From Flavobacterium omnivorum (GTDB taxonomy: Bacteria > Bacteroidota > Bacteroidia > Flavobacteriales > Flavobacteriaceae): a stretch of DNA of 64,000 nt. Each line of letters begins with the position of its first letter. Within the stretch, counting starts at the first letter, position 1. The DNA is taken from NCBI RefSeq assembly GCF_900099915.1, contig NZ_FNDB01000014.1, positions 1 through 64,000 on the forward strand. Reading direction: 5' to 3'. Shown piece by piece: positions 50,901 to 60,583 of the stretch. A program made the position numbers and the translations under genes. The notes beneath the pieces were generated by a model. It did no database searches and had not been told where the DNA came from. It worked only from the letters and a program-made list of their open reading frames with translations.

Positions 50901-51114
50901 TCAATTGAGTCTTGATGTTTTAAATCTTGGAAATTTACTGAATTCTGATTGGGGTTTAATTCAACAACCTAACAGCGTTCAACCAATTGGTGTAAACGTT
51001 GTGAATAAAGTTCCAACGTATACTTTTAACGGTAATCAGACTAAAACTTTTAGTTATGACGCTAGTTTAGCTTCAAGATGGCAAGCTCAGTTTGGAGTGA
51101 GATATATTTTTTAA
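47962..51114 (+). CDS. Oar-like TonB-dependent receptor
   Basis: A 1050-residue outer-membrane protein. Signal peptide 1-19 (SSFYSLIGQ); carboxypeptidase-regulatory-like domain (about 22-105; SSIKGLVKSSNNETLPGATV); plug domain (about 110-240; SLDAIEQIQVATAPYDVTLS and GASVNAVTKSGTNEFHGTAY); then a long barrel ending ARWQAQFGVRYIF. The GDINNDGAFGNDLIYIPT segment and the lack of an adjacent SusD place it in the Oar-like group rather than SusC. Such receptors are implicated in envelope, adhesion or peptide uptake functions; the ligand here is unknown. It has its own promoter and a strong terminator. Confidence 0.92.
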   Translation: MRKFITLLLVLSSFYSLIGQTTTSSIKGLVKSSNNETLPGATVQAIHTPTGSKYSALSNEDGRFSMLNMRIGGPYKIVVTFVGYQSEVFNDVYLDLGKVFSLDVLLKDDSQKLDEVKVTGAKNKVFSSGRTGAETTVGRRELTTLPSISRSASDFTRLEPSASGGSFGGRNDKFNNFSLNGAVFNNPFGLDAATPGGQTGAQPISLDAIEQIQVATAPYDVTLSGFTGASVNAVTKSGTNEFHGTAYGFFRNQDMTGNKIKGEKIFVPSLEQNQAGFSIGGPIVKNKLFFFTNFEIDKRSDSGSNVVANDGNSTIGVNESRVLATDLMYVSTELGKLGYNSGSYQGFTHYSNSNKGIVKLDWNINDDHKLAVIYNFLDASKDKPAHPTAIRRRGPDNNTMQFENSGYQINNQISSFLVELNSKFTETISNKLQVGYTHFNDFRNPFSAPAPVISITKDGSPYIIAGHEPFSINNRLDQKVLQITDNMNIVRGNHTFTVGFSFEKFIFKNSFNLKGYGFDVFGSVDMAGFTTNINNGYYATAFANAQTTFDAKNKLEAGTDGGWNLSETTVGQLAFYVQDEWNINDDFKLIYGLRADKPLYFNTAENIQKFIDTDNSEGYLPGINYYDPKDGSTVNLNSTVLPGNALLWSPRVGFNWDINGEKTTQLRGGTGIFTGRLPFVWIGNQVSGIDPFFYQVVDTDFKFPQVWRTSLGLDHKFKGNYILTVDMSYNKDLNAVHVQDWGLKTPTTNLVGADNRPIYAAADKGVWTDFGFPADSHAYVLTNSNKGSAFNTSVKLQKTFDNGLFASVAYNYLKSMDVNSIEAEITGDAFNFNPALGNVNNDQLSNSKYGDTHRFIGVGSKKWKYGTDDKWATTVSTFFEYAQGGRFNYTYGGDINNDGAFGNDLIYIPTTADIATMTFSGAGQGAALDRYINQDNYLSGRRGQYAERYGALAPWRGKWDFKVLQDYNFKVGASNKVNTIQLSLDVLNLGNLLNSDWGLIQQPNSVQPIGVNVVNKVPTYTFNGNQTKTFSYDASLASRWQAQFGVRYIF

Positions 51115-51133
51115 AAGAAACATATAAATAGAT

Positions 51134-51168
51134 TAAATTTGCCCTCTCAATTGAGAGGGCTTTTTTTT
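51134..51168 (+). terminator. rho-independent terminator of the Oar-like gene, overlapping a -7 box for the next gene
   Basis: A perfect palindrome GCCCTCTCAATTGAGAGGGC (51141-51160) followed by eight T. The exact -7 box TAAATTTG (51134-51141) ends on the first G of the stem. A transcript from it would start near 51147 and lack most of the left arm, so it could escape termination and read the DUF6495 gene. Confidence 0.85.
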
Positions 51169-51222
51169 GATTTAATAATTTTAAAAAAGAGTTAAGGTAA
51201 AAGTTAAATATTAAATACAATA

Positions 51223-51696
51223 ATGAAATACTCAAGATTAACAAAAGAGCAATTTGAAGAATTGAATCAAGAATTCAGTACTTTTTTAGCAACTCAAACT
51301 ATTGACAAAGCAGAGTGGGATAAAATTAAAGCAGAAAGACCAGAAGTTGCTGAACAAGAATTAGATGTTTTCTCTGATTTGGTTTGGGAAGGCGTTCTTA
51401 CAAAGGCAGTTTTTTTAGAACATTTTTCTAAAAATCATATTTTCCTTTTTCAGTGCTTTGATACCTATGTTCATTCCATTGTTTTAAAATCAGTAGTTCC
51501 AGAAACTGATTTTTTGACACGCGAAGGTTTGCAATGGCTTAGCGATAATATGTTTACCGATACTATAGAAATGAAAATTGGTAAAAAAGAATTCACCGAA
51601 GACCGCAATGCTTCTATCTTTGCCCTAATACAGCAAGGTGCTTTTTTGAGCGATGGTCTCTTATACAAACAAATTAATTCGATTATCGAGTCGTAA
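51223..51696 (+). CDS. DUF6495 family protein
   Basis: A 157-residue cytosolic protein, mostly helical, with no signal peptide. The sequence runs MKYSRLTKEQFEELNQEF, TIDKAEWDKIKAERPEVAEQ, and a C-terminal half rich in aromatic residues (HIFLFQCFDTYVHSIVLKS). It matches the Flavobacteriia family DUF6495, as far as I recall; no function is known. Placed between the Oar-like receptor and ligA as a single gene, with a terminator hairpin at 51716-51766. Confidence 0.75.
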   Translation: MKYSRLTKEQFEELNQEFSTFLATQTIDKAEWDKIKAERPEVAEQELDVFSDLVWEGVLTKAVFLEHFSKNHIFLFQCFDTYVHSIVLKSVVPETDFLTREGLQWLSDNMFTDTIEMKIGKKEFTEDRNASIFALIQQGAFLSDGLLYKQINSIIES

Positions 51697-51715
51697 TATT
51701 GTTGTTTTCTCTTTT

Positions 51716-53974
<2,259 letters not shown>

Positions 53975-53985
53975 CTACCTTTTTT

Positions 53986-54489
53986 TTGTTGCTTACCAGT
54001 ATTTTTATTATTCCGGAATCACCTTTTTTTTTGAGATTAGGAATAGCCGGAATTGTAATCCATCGACTTTTACTTATAATTTATATTATAAAGCTAAATA
54101 AGGTTAAAGATTTTATACCAGTACTTATAGCAGTAATTCCTTTTGTATTTGTTTTTTCTTATTTACTTTCTATTTCAGATGGAATTCCAGAGGGAAGTTA
54201 TTACCCTTTGTTAGTCCAAAATATATTAGTATCCATTCTTGGCGGAGTTATTTTATCAAATTATTTTATGAATGAAACTACAAACACTCCGTGGCTATCA
54301 ATCTTTGGAGTACTATCCATAGGATTGTATTTTACCGTTTTTATAGAGAAATTTTTTTTAAATAACCTGCCGCCAACCTATTTTAGACCATTAGGAATGG
54401 TTTTGTTTGTAACAAGTTATTACGCTTTTTACAAATTTGTTATTGATGTCGAAAGATTGAATGCCGTGGTAAAAGAAAATAACGAATAG
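53986..54489 (+). pseudogene. C-terminal part of a frameshifted multi-spanning membrane protein
   Basis: 167 residues with about five transmembrane segments (LRLGIAGIVIHRLLLIIYII; PVLIAVIPFVFVFSYLLSI; NILVSILGGVILSNYF; IFGVLSIGLYFTVFIEKFFL; GMVLFVTSYYAFYKFVIDV) and a polar tail, VERLNAVVKENNE. It lacks an ATG start (TTG at 53986). The frame continues upstream through ITTFFLLL to the T9 run that ends the previous ORF. The intact product would be an unknown eight-helix-like protein, somewhat reminiscent of YhhN-size proteins, but I see no family signature. Confidence 0.6.
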
Positions 54490-54751
54490 AGTAAAAGACT
54501 TTTTTACTCCGTTCAAAAAATTATCAATGCGAAAAGATATTTTTATTTTATAAAAAAATTCGATTATAAGCAATAAGAATAAAACAATGGTACATTTTTT
54601 TTACCATATAAGTCATTTAAGTTTCATTTGTTAGGCTTATATAACTTAAACAACAATAAGGTCATTTAAGGTTTAATGCTTATATGACTCCTATGTTAAA
54701 TATTATTTCAGTCATTTTATAGTACGACATTAAATAGGTCCAACTGCTTAG
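54490..54751. repeat. intergenic region with four ATATAAGTCAT-type repeat units
   Basis: ACCATATAAGTCATTTAAG (54603-54621) and CAATAAGGTCATTTAAG (54654-54670) are direct repeats. CTTATATGACTCCTATGTT (54679-54697) and CTTATATAACTTAAA (54636-54650) are inverted relatives. Similar units flank 28182-28346. No gene is present; it is downstream of both convergent neighbours. Confidence 0.5.
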
Positions 54752-55663
54752 CTAGACTATAATCGATTTTCCTTCAAAAGCTTTGGCTTTATTATTGTCT
54801 AAATAAAAGTCTATTCTTCCTAAATTAATACCGTAGCAACCTACTTGATTTACTAAAACTTCTTTGCCTACAAGGTTCTTAGCAACTGTAGGTTTGTCCA
54901 GAAAAGTATGAGTGTGACCACCAATAATTAAGTCAATATCCTGAGTCAGTTCGGCTAATTTTAAATCACAAATTTTAGCAGGCTCGTCTCTGTATTTGTA
55001 CCCTAAATGCGACAGACAAATAACTATATCACATTGCTGTTCTTTCTTTAAAATCCGAACCATATCTTGAGCCGTTTCAACAGCGTCATTGTACACGGTT
55101 TCCTTGTACATTCCTTTGTCAACCAATCCTGCAAGCTCTATTCCAAGCCCAAAAACACCAACTTTTATTCCGTTTTTATGAAATATTTTATACGGTTTTA
55201 CAAAACCATCCATCACGGTGTTTTTAAAATCGTAATTGGCAGAAATGAACTCAAATTTAGCGTGTGGCATTTGTGCATGCAAACCTTCAACACCGTTATC
55301 AAAATCGTGATTTCCTATCGTAGAAGCATCATATTGCATCATGCTCATCAATTTGAATTCTAATTCACCTCCGTAATAATTAAAATAAGGCGTTCCTTGG
55401 AAAATATCGCCTGCATCTAAAAGTAATACGTTTGGATTTTCTTTCCGAATTGTTTCAATCAATGCCGCTCTTCTTGCAACGCCACCCATATTTGCATTTC
55501 TGGGATGATCCGCTGGAAAAGGATCAATATAACTATGTACATCATTAGTGTGTAAAACAGTAAGTTGTCTGGTTTTTGCCGACTCAAAACTACTCAATGA
55601 TACACCTAAACCTATTAATGCTGAACCGGCAGCTGTTTTCTCTATAAATTCTCTTCTTTTCAT
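54752..55663 (-). CDS. exported metallophosphatase, 5'-nucleotidase N-terminal domain type
   Basis: A 303-residue calcineurin-like metallophosphoesterase corresponding to the N-terminal catalytic domain of UshA/5'-nucleotidase. Tat-type signal (KRREFIEKTAAGSALIGLGV). Metal-binding motifs in order: HTNDVHSYI, LLDAGDIFQGTPYFNY, TIGNHDFDNG, CLSHLGYKYRD and IGGHTHTFL. The substrate-binding C-terminal domain is absent here but is encoded by the next upstream gene in the same operon (55805-56581). Likely to dephosphorylate nucleotides in the periplasm. Repeat copy C lies 13 bases upstream of its start. Confidence 0.9.
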   Translation of the reverse strand: MKRREFIEKTAAGSALIGLGVSLSSFESAKTRQLTVLHTNDVHSYIDPFPADHPRNANMGGVARRAALIETIRKENPNVLLLDAGDIFQGTPYFNYYGGELEFKLMSMMQYDASTIGNHDFDNGVEGLHAQMPHAKFEFISANYDFKNTVMDGFVKPYKIFHKNGIKVGVFGLGIELAGLVDKGMYKETVYNDAVETAQDMVRILKKEQQCDIVICLSHLGYKYRDEPAKICDLKLAELTQDIDLIIGGHTHTFLDKPTVAKNLVGKEVLVNQVGCYGINLGRIDFYLDNNKAKAFEGKSIIV

Positions 55664-55676
55664 TTTATATTTTTTT

Positions 55677-55760
55677 GGAGCTATTTCCCGCTTTACGTTG
55701 CAATCTTTTTTATCGTTAAAAAACGATAAAAAAGGATTTTCACTTCAATCGGGGCTAGGG
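55677..55760 (+). repeat. structured intergenic repeat, copy C
   Basis: Central hairpin CTTTTTTATCGTT (55705-55717) with AACGATAAAAAAG (55722-55734), perfect over 13 bp. Outer pairs AGC (55679-55681) with GCT (55754-55756), and CCCG (55687-55690) with CGGG (55750-55753). It differs from copies A and B at both helices while staying paired. Confidence 0.85.
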
Positions 55761-55804
55761 CTTTCTGTTTTGTAAAACTATTTTGTTCTTTAAATTCGAA
55801 TTAC

Positions 55805-56581
55805 TTATTCAACCGTAATTCTAACATCTTTTATTACAGGAATAGTATCCACTTCTTTAAAATAATCAATAAGGATATTTCGAAGTTTGTATTCTAAATC
55901 AAATTTCTGAACTCCTTTTTTGAAGAAATTCATATTATCTCCACCATTAGATAAATAGTCATTGGTTCCTACATAATAAATGGTCTCTTTTTGAACAAGT
56001 TTCCCTTGAACTAAAATATTTTTCGCAACATTATTTTTATCAATTGTAAATGTTATTCCGGCTAATGGATGTGGTTTCTTTTCACCAATAAAAAAGTCGA
56101 CCATTTCAAAAATTTGTTCTCCTTTTAAGGCAATAACGACCAAACTGTTTTCAAAAGGCATGATTTCAAAAGCGGCTCTGGCTGTTACATTCCCTTTTGG
56201 AAGTATGGAACGAATTCCCCCGCTGTTGAGCAAACAAATATCAATATTCTTTTTTTCTCTAGCTTGAAATACTAAGTTACCTCTCGTTAAAGTAACATCA
56301 GCCATCAAATTACCAATTGTAGTTTGCCATTTACCCGTGCTTTTATCCAATGTTTCAGGACAATAGGCTAAAATGCTATCTAAATCCTTGTTGATGTGTT
56401 CCCGATACGGTCTTATGAAATTTTCAATTGCCGGAACTTGATTTTCCTTTTCAGTAATAGGAATTCGTTTTCCTTCTATTTTAGTGACGTAATTTTGTTT
56501 GCTGCAAGAGGCAACAAATAAAAATGTTAAGAATATAACAAAAAGTTTAGAAACGTCATTATACTTTTTTAGATTTACCAT
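55805..56581 (-). CDS. 5'-nucleotidase C-terminal domain lipoprotein
   Basis: A 258-residue lipoprotein (signal peptide with VASC, Cys26) corresponding to the substrate-binding C-terminal domain of UshA-like 5'-nucleotidases: TIGNLMADVTLT, CLLNSGGIRSILPKGNVTAR, IMPFENSLVVIALKG, PHPLAGITFTID and YVGTNDYLSNGGDNMNFF. The catalytic domain is the separate downstream gene. Together they would form a two-subunit nucleotidase, with one Tat-exported and one lipid-anchored part. This split is seen in other Flavobacteriia. The genes are separated by repeat copy C. Confidence 0.9.
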   Translation of the reverse strand: MVNLKKYNDVSKLFVIFLTFLFVASCSKQNYVTKIEGKRIPITEKENQVPAIENFIRPYREHINKDLDSILAYCPETLDKSTGKWQTTIGNLMADVTLTRGNLVFQAREKKNIDICLLNSGGIRSILPKGNVTARAAFEIMPFENSLVVIALKGEQIFEMVDFFIGEKKPHPLAGITFTIDKNNVAKNILVQGKLVQKETIYYVGTNDYLSNGGDNMNFFKKGVQKFDLEYKLRNILIDYFKEVDTIPVIKDVRITVE

Positions 56582-56602
56582 TTTAAATGCGACTTAATTA
56601 AT

Positions 56603-56610
56603 TAATTTTG
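56603..56610 (+). promoter_or_regulatory. -7 box of the DUF6913-dapA unit
   Basis: TAATTTTG, exact TAnnTTTG, 18 bases before the start codon; no clear -33. Confidence 0.5.
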
Positions 56611-56628
56611 TAACTAAGTAAAAGTAAT

Positions 56629-57147
56629 ATGTTTTTAAATTATATAAAGAATTTTTTTGTAAAAAAATCACTTAAAAATACCTTGAAAAATTTAAAAAAT
56701 ATAAATACTGTTGGTACAATACAAAGTGTTGGTTTATTGATTGATGCAACTGATTTTGAACAAACGGATCTGTTAATTGAAGCTTTAACGGCTAACGGAA
56801 TAGCAGCGGATAATTTGAAAGTGTTGGTATTTCAAAATAAATTTAACATTAACCAAAAGAACCTTTATACCACATTTGATGCTGGGGATCTTAATTGGAA
56901 CGGCCAAATTTCAAATGTTGATATTGTTGCGTTCTGTGCTGAAAAGTTTGATCTTTTAATTAGTTATTATGAAAAAGAGAACGCTATTTTAATGCAAATT
57001 ACGCACCATTCAAAAGCCGAATTTAAAGTGGGTTTCTCGTCAGTAGATAAAAGATTAAATCATTTTATGATTAAAACGACAAGTACAGCTTACACCATTT
57101 TTGTAAGTGAATTATTTAAATATTTAAAATTATTAAACAAAATATAA
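56629..57147 (+). CDS. DUF6913 family protein
   Basis: A 172-residue cytosolic protein with a basic N-terminus (NYIKNFFVKKSLKNTLKNLK) and an alpha/beta core (VGLLIDATDFEQTDLLIEAL; VDIVAFCAEKFDLLISYYEK; MQITHHSKAEFKVGFSSVDK). It matches what I recall as DUF6913, usually next to dapA in Flavobacteriia. No function is known. Nine bases before dapA, same operon. Confidence 0.75.
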   Translation: MFLNYIKNFFVKKSLKNTLKNLKNINTVGTIQSVGLLIDATDFEQTDLLIEALTANGIAADNLKVLVFQNKFNINQKNLYTTFDAGDLNWNGQISNVDIVAFCAEKFDLLISYYEKENAILMQITHHSKAEFKVGFSSVDKRLNHFMIKTTSTAYTIFVSELFKYLKLLNKI

Positions 57148-57156
57148 ATCTAAGTT

Positions 57157-58044
57157 ATGCAATCATTAATAGGAACAGGTGTTGCTCTTGTAACTCCATT
57201 TAAACAAGATTTTTCAATTGATACTGAAGCATTAAAAAGAATTGTTAATTTTTCTATTGATGGAGGAATTGAATATTTGGTAGTATTGGGAACAACAGCC
57301 GAAAATGCTACTTTATCATCAGAGGAAAAAGAAATAGTTATTCAAACTGTAATCGAAGCTAATAATGGAGTGCTGCCTCTAGTGTTGGGAGTGGGAGGTA
57401 ACAACACAGCGAAAGTTGTCGAAGAGTTAAAAACAAGAGATTTATCTGCATTTACAGCTATACTGTCTGTTTCTCCATATTATAATAAACCTACACAGGA
57501 AGGGATTTACCAACATTTCAAAGCGGTTGCGGAAGCTGCTCCAATTCCTGTCATTTTATATAATGTTCCAGGAAGGACAGCGAGTAATATGTTGCCTTCA
57601 ACTGTTGTGCGTTTGGCTAATGAATTCAAAAATGTTGTTGCTATAAAGGAAGCAGCAGGTGATCTTGTTCAAGCGATGCAACTTTTAAAAGACAAACCGA
57701 AAGATTTTCTTGTGATTTCCGGCGATGATATGATTGCTTTACCAATGGTTTTGGCGGGTGGATCAGGCGTAATATCTGTAATTGGTCAAGGCTTTCCTAA
57801 GGAATTTTCTGAGATGATTCGTTTAGGTCTGAACAGAAAAGTGGATGAAGCATTTAAATGTCAGTACCTATTATCGGATTGTATTGATATGATTTTTGAG
57901 CAAGGAAATCCAGCTGGAATCAAACAAGTGTTTCTATCACAGGGAATATCAGAAAACACCGTTCGTTTGCCATTAGTAAAAGTAGATTATGAATTGGCCA
58001 GCAGAATTGATCAATTTGTAAAAAAAGTCAACAAACAAGCCTAA
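57157..58044 (+). CDS. dapA: 4-hydroxy-tetrahydrodipicolinate synthase
   Basis: Condenses pyruvate with aspartate semialdehyde, the first committed step of lysine and diaminopimelate synthesis, which supplies peptidoglycan. 295 residues, TIM barrel. Landmarks: [55 protein letters not shown] (Tyr), [23 protein letters not shown] (Schiff-base Lys) and [20 protein letters not shown]. Full length. Downstream is the bamD promoter. Confidence 0.97.
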   Translation: MQSLIGTGVALVTPFKQDFSIDTEALKRIVNFSIDGGIEYLVVLGTTAENATLSSEEKEIVIQTVIEANNGVLPLVLGVGGNNTAKVVEELKTRDLSAFTAILSVSPYYNKPTQEGIYQHFKAVAEAAPIPVILYNVPGRTASNMLPSTVVRLANEFKNVVAIKEAAGDLVQAMQLLKDKPKDFLVISGDDMIALPMVLAGGSGVISVIGQGFPKEFSEMIRLGLNRKVDEAFKCQYLLSDCIDMIFEQGNPAGIKQVFLSQGISENTVRLPLVKVDYELASRIDQFVKKVNKQA

Positions 58045-58077
58045 AAAAGGAGTTTTGTTTTAAACAAAAAATATATT

Positions 58078-58107
58078 TTGAAGTCGCTAAATTAATAACT
58101 AAATTTG
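58078..58107 (+). promoter_or_regulatory. promoter of the bamD-omega-coaBC operon
   Basis: TTG (58078-58080), 19 bp, TAAATTTG (58100-58107), ideal consensus. Leader of about 58 bases. Confidence 0.75.
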
Positions 58108-58109
58108 CC

Positions 58110-58158
58110 ACCGAAACTTCGGTATGATTTCGTAGGCTGTTTCAACCAAGAAATCATA
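58110..58158 (+). other. structured 5' leader of bamD
   Basis: ACCGAA (58110-58115) with TTCGGT (58118-58123). Further on, TATGATTTC (58123-58131) with GAAATCATA (58150-58158), with an inner GG-TG/CA-CC pairing around a TTT loop. The first helix straddles the expected transcription start; the second would sit 14 bases before the start codon. Confidence 0.45.
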
Positions 58159-58172
58159 AAAAAAGTAAAAAA

Positions 58173-58967
58173 ATGAAAAAACTACTATCTCTACTGCTTC
58201 TTGTCGCTGTATTTAGTTCTTGTAACGAATACCAAAAAGCATTAAAATCCGAAGATGTTGCTGTTAAATTTGATATGGCTACTAAATTGTATGAGGCTGG
58301 AAAATACTCTAAAGCAATTCGTATTTTTGAACAAATTGCTCCTGCTTATAGAGGAAAACCTCAGGCAGAAAAATTGTTTTATATGTTTTCACAATCCTAC
58401 TACAAAACAAAACAATATACATTATCAGGCTATCAATTTGAAAGTTTTGTTTCAAGTTATCCTAAAAGTGAAAAATTACAAGAAGCAGCGTATTTGGGAG
58501 CCAAAAGTTATTCCATGTTGTCTCCAGTATTCAGCTTAGATCAAACAGATACGAACAAAGCATTAGACAAATTGCAATCCTTTATTGATACGTATCCAAA
58601 CTCTGAGTATGTAACAGAGGCTAACAGTGTTGTAAAAGTACTGAGTGAAAAAATCGAGAAAAAAGTATATGAAAATGCGAAGGGATACAATACAATTTCT
58701 GATTTTAAATCGGCAATTGTGGCTTTAGATAATTTTGTTGCAGATTATCCTGGAACACCATTTAAAGAAGATGCTTTGTATTACAAGTTTGATTCAGCTT
58801 ATCAATTGGCTATTAATAGCGTTCCTGCAAAAATGCAAGATCGTTTAATTGTGGCTAAAACTGCCCAATTAAATTTGATGAAATTTAACGCCGAAACAAA
58901 GTATAAAAAAGTAGCTAACGAAATGTTAGCACGAATAGATAAAGATTTACAAAAATTTACTAAATAA
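58173..58967 (+). CDS. bamD: outer membrane assembly lipoprotein BamD
   Basis: A 264-residue lipoprotein, part of the BAM machine that inserts beta-barrels. Signal peptide with lipobox FSSC (Cys15), NEYQKALKSED. Five TPR-like repeats are visible, e.g. ATKLYEAGKYSKAIRIFEQ, KLFYMFSQSYYKTKQYTLSG, and DFKSAIVALDNFVADYPGTP. The order bamD-omega-coaBC-DUF4835-recN is conserved in Bacteroidota. Driven by an ideal promoter and followed by the omega gene after 8 bases. Confidence 0.94.
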   Translation: MKKLLSLLLLVAVFSSCNEYQKALKSEDVAVKFDMATKLYEAGKYSKAIRIFEQIAPAYRGKPQAEKLFYMFSQSYYKTKQYTLSGYQFESFVSSYPKSEKLQEAAYLGAKSYSMLSPVFSLDQTDTNKALDKLQSFIDTYPNSEYVTEANSVVKVLSEKIEKKVYENAKGYNTISDFKSAIVALDNFVADYPGTPFKEDALYYKFDSAYQLAINSVPAKMQDRLIVAKTAQLNLMKFNAETKYKKVANEMLARIDKDLQKFTK

Positions 58968-58975
58968 ATAAAGTC

Positions 58976-59293
58976 ATGGATTTAAAAAAGACGAATGCTC
59001 CAGTAAATACAATAACATACAACAAAAATGTTATTGAAGAACCTACTGGTAATGTGTATGAAGCAATAACCATTATGGCTAAAAGAGCAAACCAAATCAA
59101 TTCTGAAATCAAAAAAGAGTTGACAGAGAAATTAGAAGAGTTTGCTACATATAATGATAGTCTTGAAGAAGTTTTTGAAAATAAAGAACAAATTGAGGTT
59201 TCAAAATTTTATGAAAAATTGCCAAAGCCACACGCTTTAGCAGTTCAAGAATGGTTAGATGGTAAAATTTACCACAGAGATTCAAATAAATAA
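58976..59293 (+). CDS. rpoZ: DNA-directed RNA polymerase omega subunit (Bacteroidota type)
   Basis: A 105-residue omega/Rpb6-like subunit: the core NVYEAITIMAKRANQINSEI corresponds to the conserved region that clamps the beta' C-terminus. The acidic C-terminal part (LEEVFENKEQIEVSKFYEKL) is specific to Bacteroidota. Located between bamD and coaBC, as in relatives. Often left as hypothetical in annotations. Confidence 0.85.
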   Translation: MDLKKTNAPVNTITYNKNVIEEPTGNVYEAITIMAKRANQINSEIKKELTEKLEEFATYNDSLEEVFENKEQIEVSKFYEKLPKPHALAVQEWLDGKIYHRDSNK

Positions 59294-59300
59294 TAGTACG

Positions 59301-60518
59301 ATGTCAGTTTTAAACGGGAAGAAAATTTTACTAGGAATTTCTGGTGGAATTGCAGCGTATAAAACAGCATCTTTAGTACGACTTTTCATAAAAGCAGGAG
59401 CACATGTCCAAGTGATAATGACACCTGCTTCTAAGGATTTTGTTACTCCACTGACGTTATCCACGTTATCTAAAAATCCTGTATATTCTAGTTTTTATAA
59501 TCAAGATGATGAGAATGAAAAATGGAATAATCATGTAGAATTGGCACTTTGGGCTGATTTAATGATTATTGCTCCTGCGACGGCGAATACAGTGTCTAAA
59601 ATGACCAATGGAACGTGTGATAATCTTTTGATTGCCGCGTATTTATCAGCAAAATGTCCTGTATATTTTGCTCCTGCAATGGATTTAGACATGTACAAAC
59701 ACCCTTCTACTTTAGCTAATTTTACTTTTCTAAAACAATTTGGAAACACAATAATTCCTGCCGAAAGTGGCGAATTGGCAAGTGGATTATCTGGAGAAGG
59801 CAGAATGGCTGAGCCAGAACACATTGTTGCTTTTATAACAGATGATTTAAATAGTAAACTTCCACTTAAAGGAAAAAAAATACTGATTACTGCTGGTCCA
59901 ACTTACGAAGCAATAGATCCTGTACGTTTTATAGGAAATCATTCTTCCGGTAAAATGGGCTTTGATATCGCAAGTAGTGCTGCAAATTTAGGTGCTTCAG
60001 TGATTTTAATCTCCGGACCTACAAATTACACTGTTTCTAATCCATTAATACATATGATCCCAGTTGTTTCTGCAGAAGAAATGTATTTGGCTTGTCATCA
60101 GTTTTATCCAGATGTCGATGTAGTTTTGGCAGCAGCAGCAGTGGCAGATTATAAGCCTAAAAATGTCGCTCCACAGAAAATTAAGAAAGCCGCTTCTAAT
60201 TTTGTAATTGAACTCGAAAAAACAAAAGACATACTAGCTTCACTAGGTTTGCTAAAGAAAAATCAATACCTGATTGGTTTCGCTTTAGAAACAGAAAATG
60301 AAATTGAAAATGCAAAGTTAAAAATTCAGAAAAAAAACTTAGATTTGATTGTTTTGAATTCACTACAGGATGAAGGTGCAGGTTTTGGCAAGGCCACTAA
60401 TAAAGTTACTTTTATTGATAAATTTTTTCATATTGAACCAATGGAATTAAAGTCAAAAGAGGCAGTGGCAGAGGATATCTTAAATAAAATAATAATGCAT
60501 TTTGGAATGCAACGATAA
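59301..60518 (+). CDS. coaBC: bifunctional phosphopantothenoylcysteine decarboxylase/synthetase
   Basis: Two steps of coenzyme A synthesis in one 405-residue protein. CoaC flavoprotein domain (1-185): GKKILLGISGGIAAYKTASL, MTPASKDFVTPLTL, AIIAPATANT-like region MIIAPATANTVSKMTNG, and the substrate loop with Cys in YLSAKCPVYFAPAMD. CoaB domain (about 195-405): LITAGPTYEAIDPVRFIGN, HSSGKMGFDIASSAA, LAAAAVADYKPKN and GFALETENEIENAKLK. Start ATG 59301 (MSVLNGKK) was preferred over an upstream GTG-type extension that overlaps the omega gene. Confidence 0.96.
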   Translation: MSVLNGKKILLGISGGIAAYKTASLVRLFIKAGAHVQVIMTPASKDFVTPLTLSTLSKNPVYSSFYNQDDENEKWNNHVELALWADLMIIAPATANTVSKMTNGTCDNLLIAAYLSAKCPVYFAPAMDLDMYKHPSTLANFTFLKQFGNTIIPAESGELASGLSGEGRMAEPEHIVAFITDDLNSKLPLKGKKILITAGPTYEAIDPVRFIGNHSSGKMGFDIASSAANLGASVILISGPTNYTVSNPLIHMIPVVSAEEMYLACHQFYPDVDVVLAAAAVADYKPKNVAPQKIKKAASNFVIELEKTKDILASLGLLKKNQYLIGFALETENEIENAKLKIQKKNLDLIVLNSLQDEGAGFGKATNKVTFIDKFFHIEPMELKSKEAVAEDILNKIIMHFGMQR

Positions 60519-60583
60519 TAGGCCAAAATTACAACATAATAGTGGTTGTTAATTTGACAAAATCCTAAAATAGAAATCTACAA

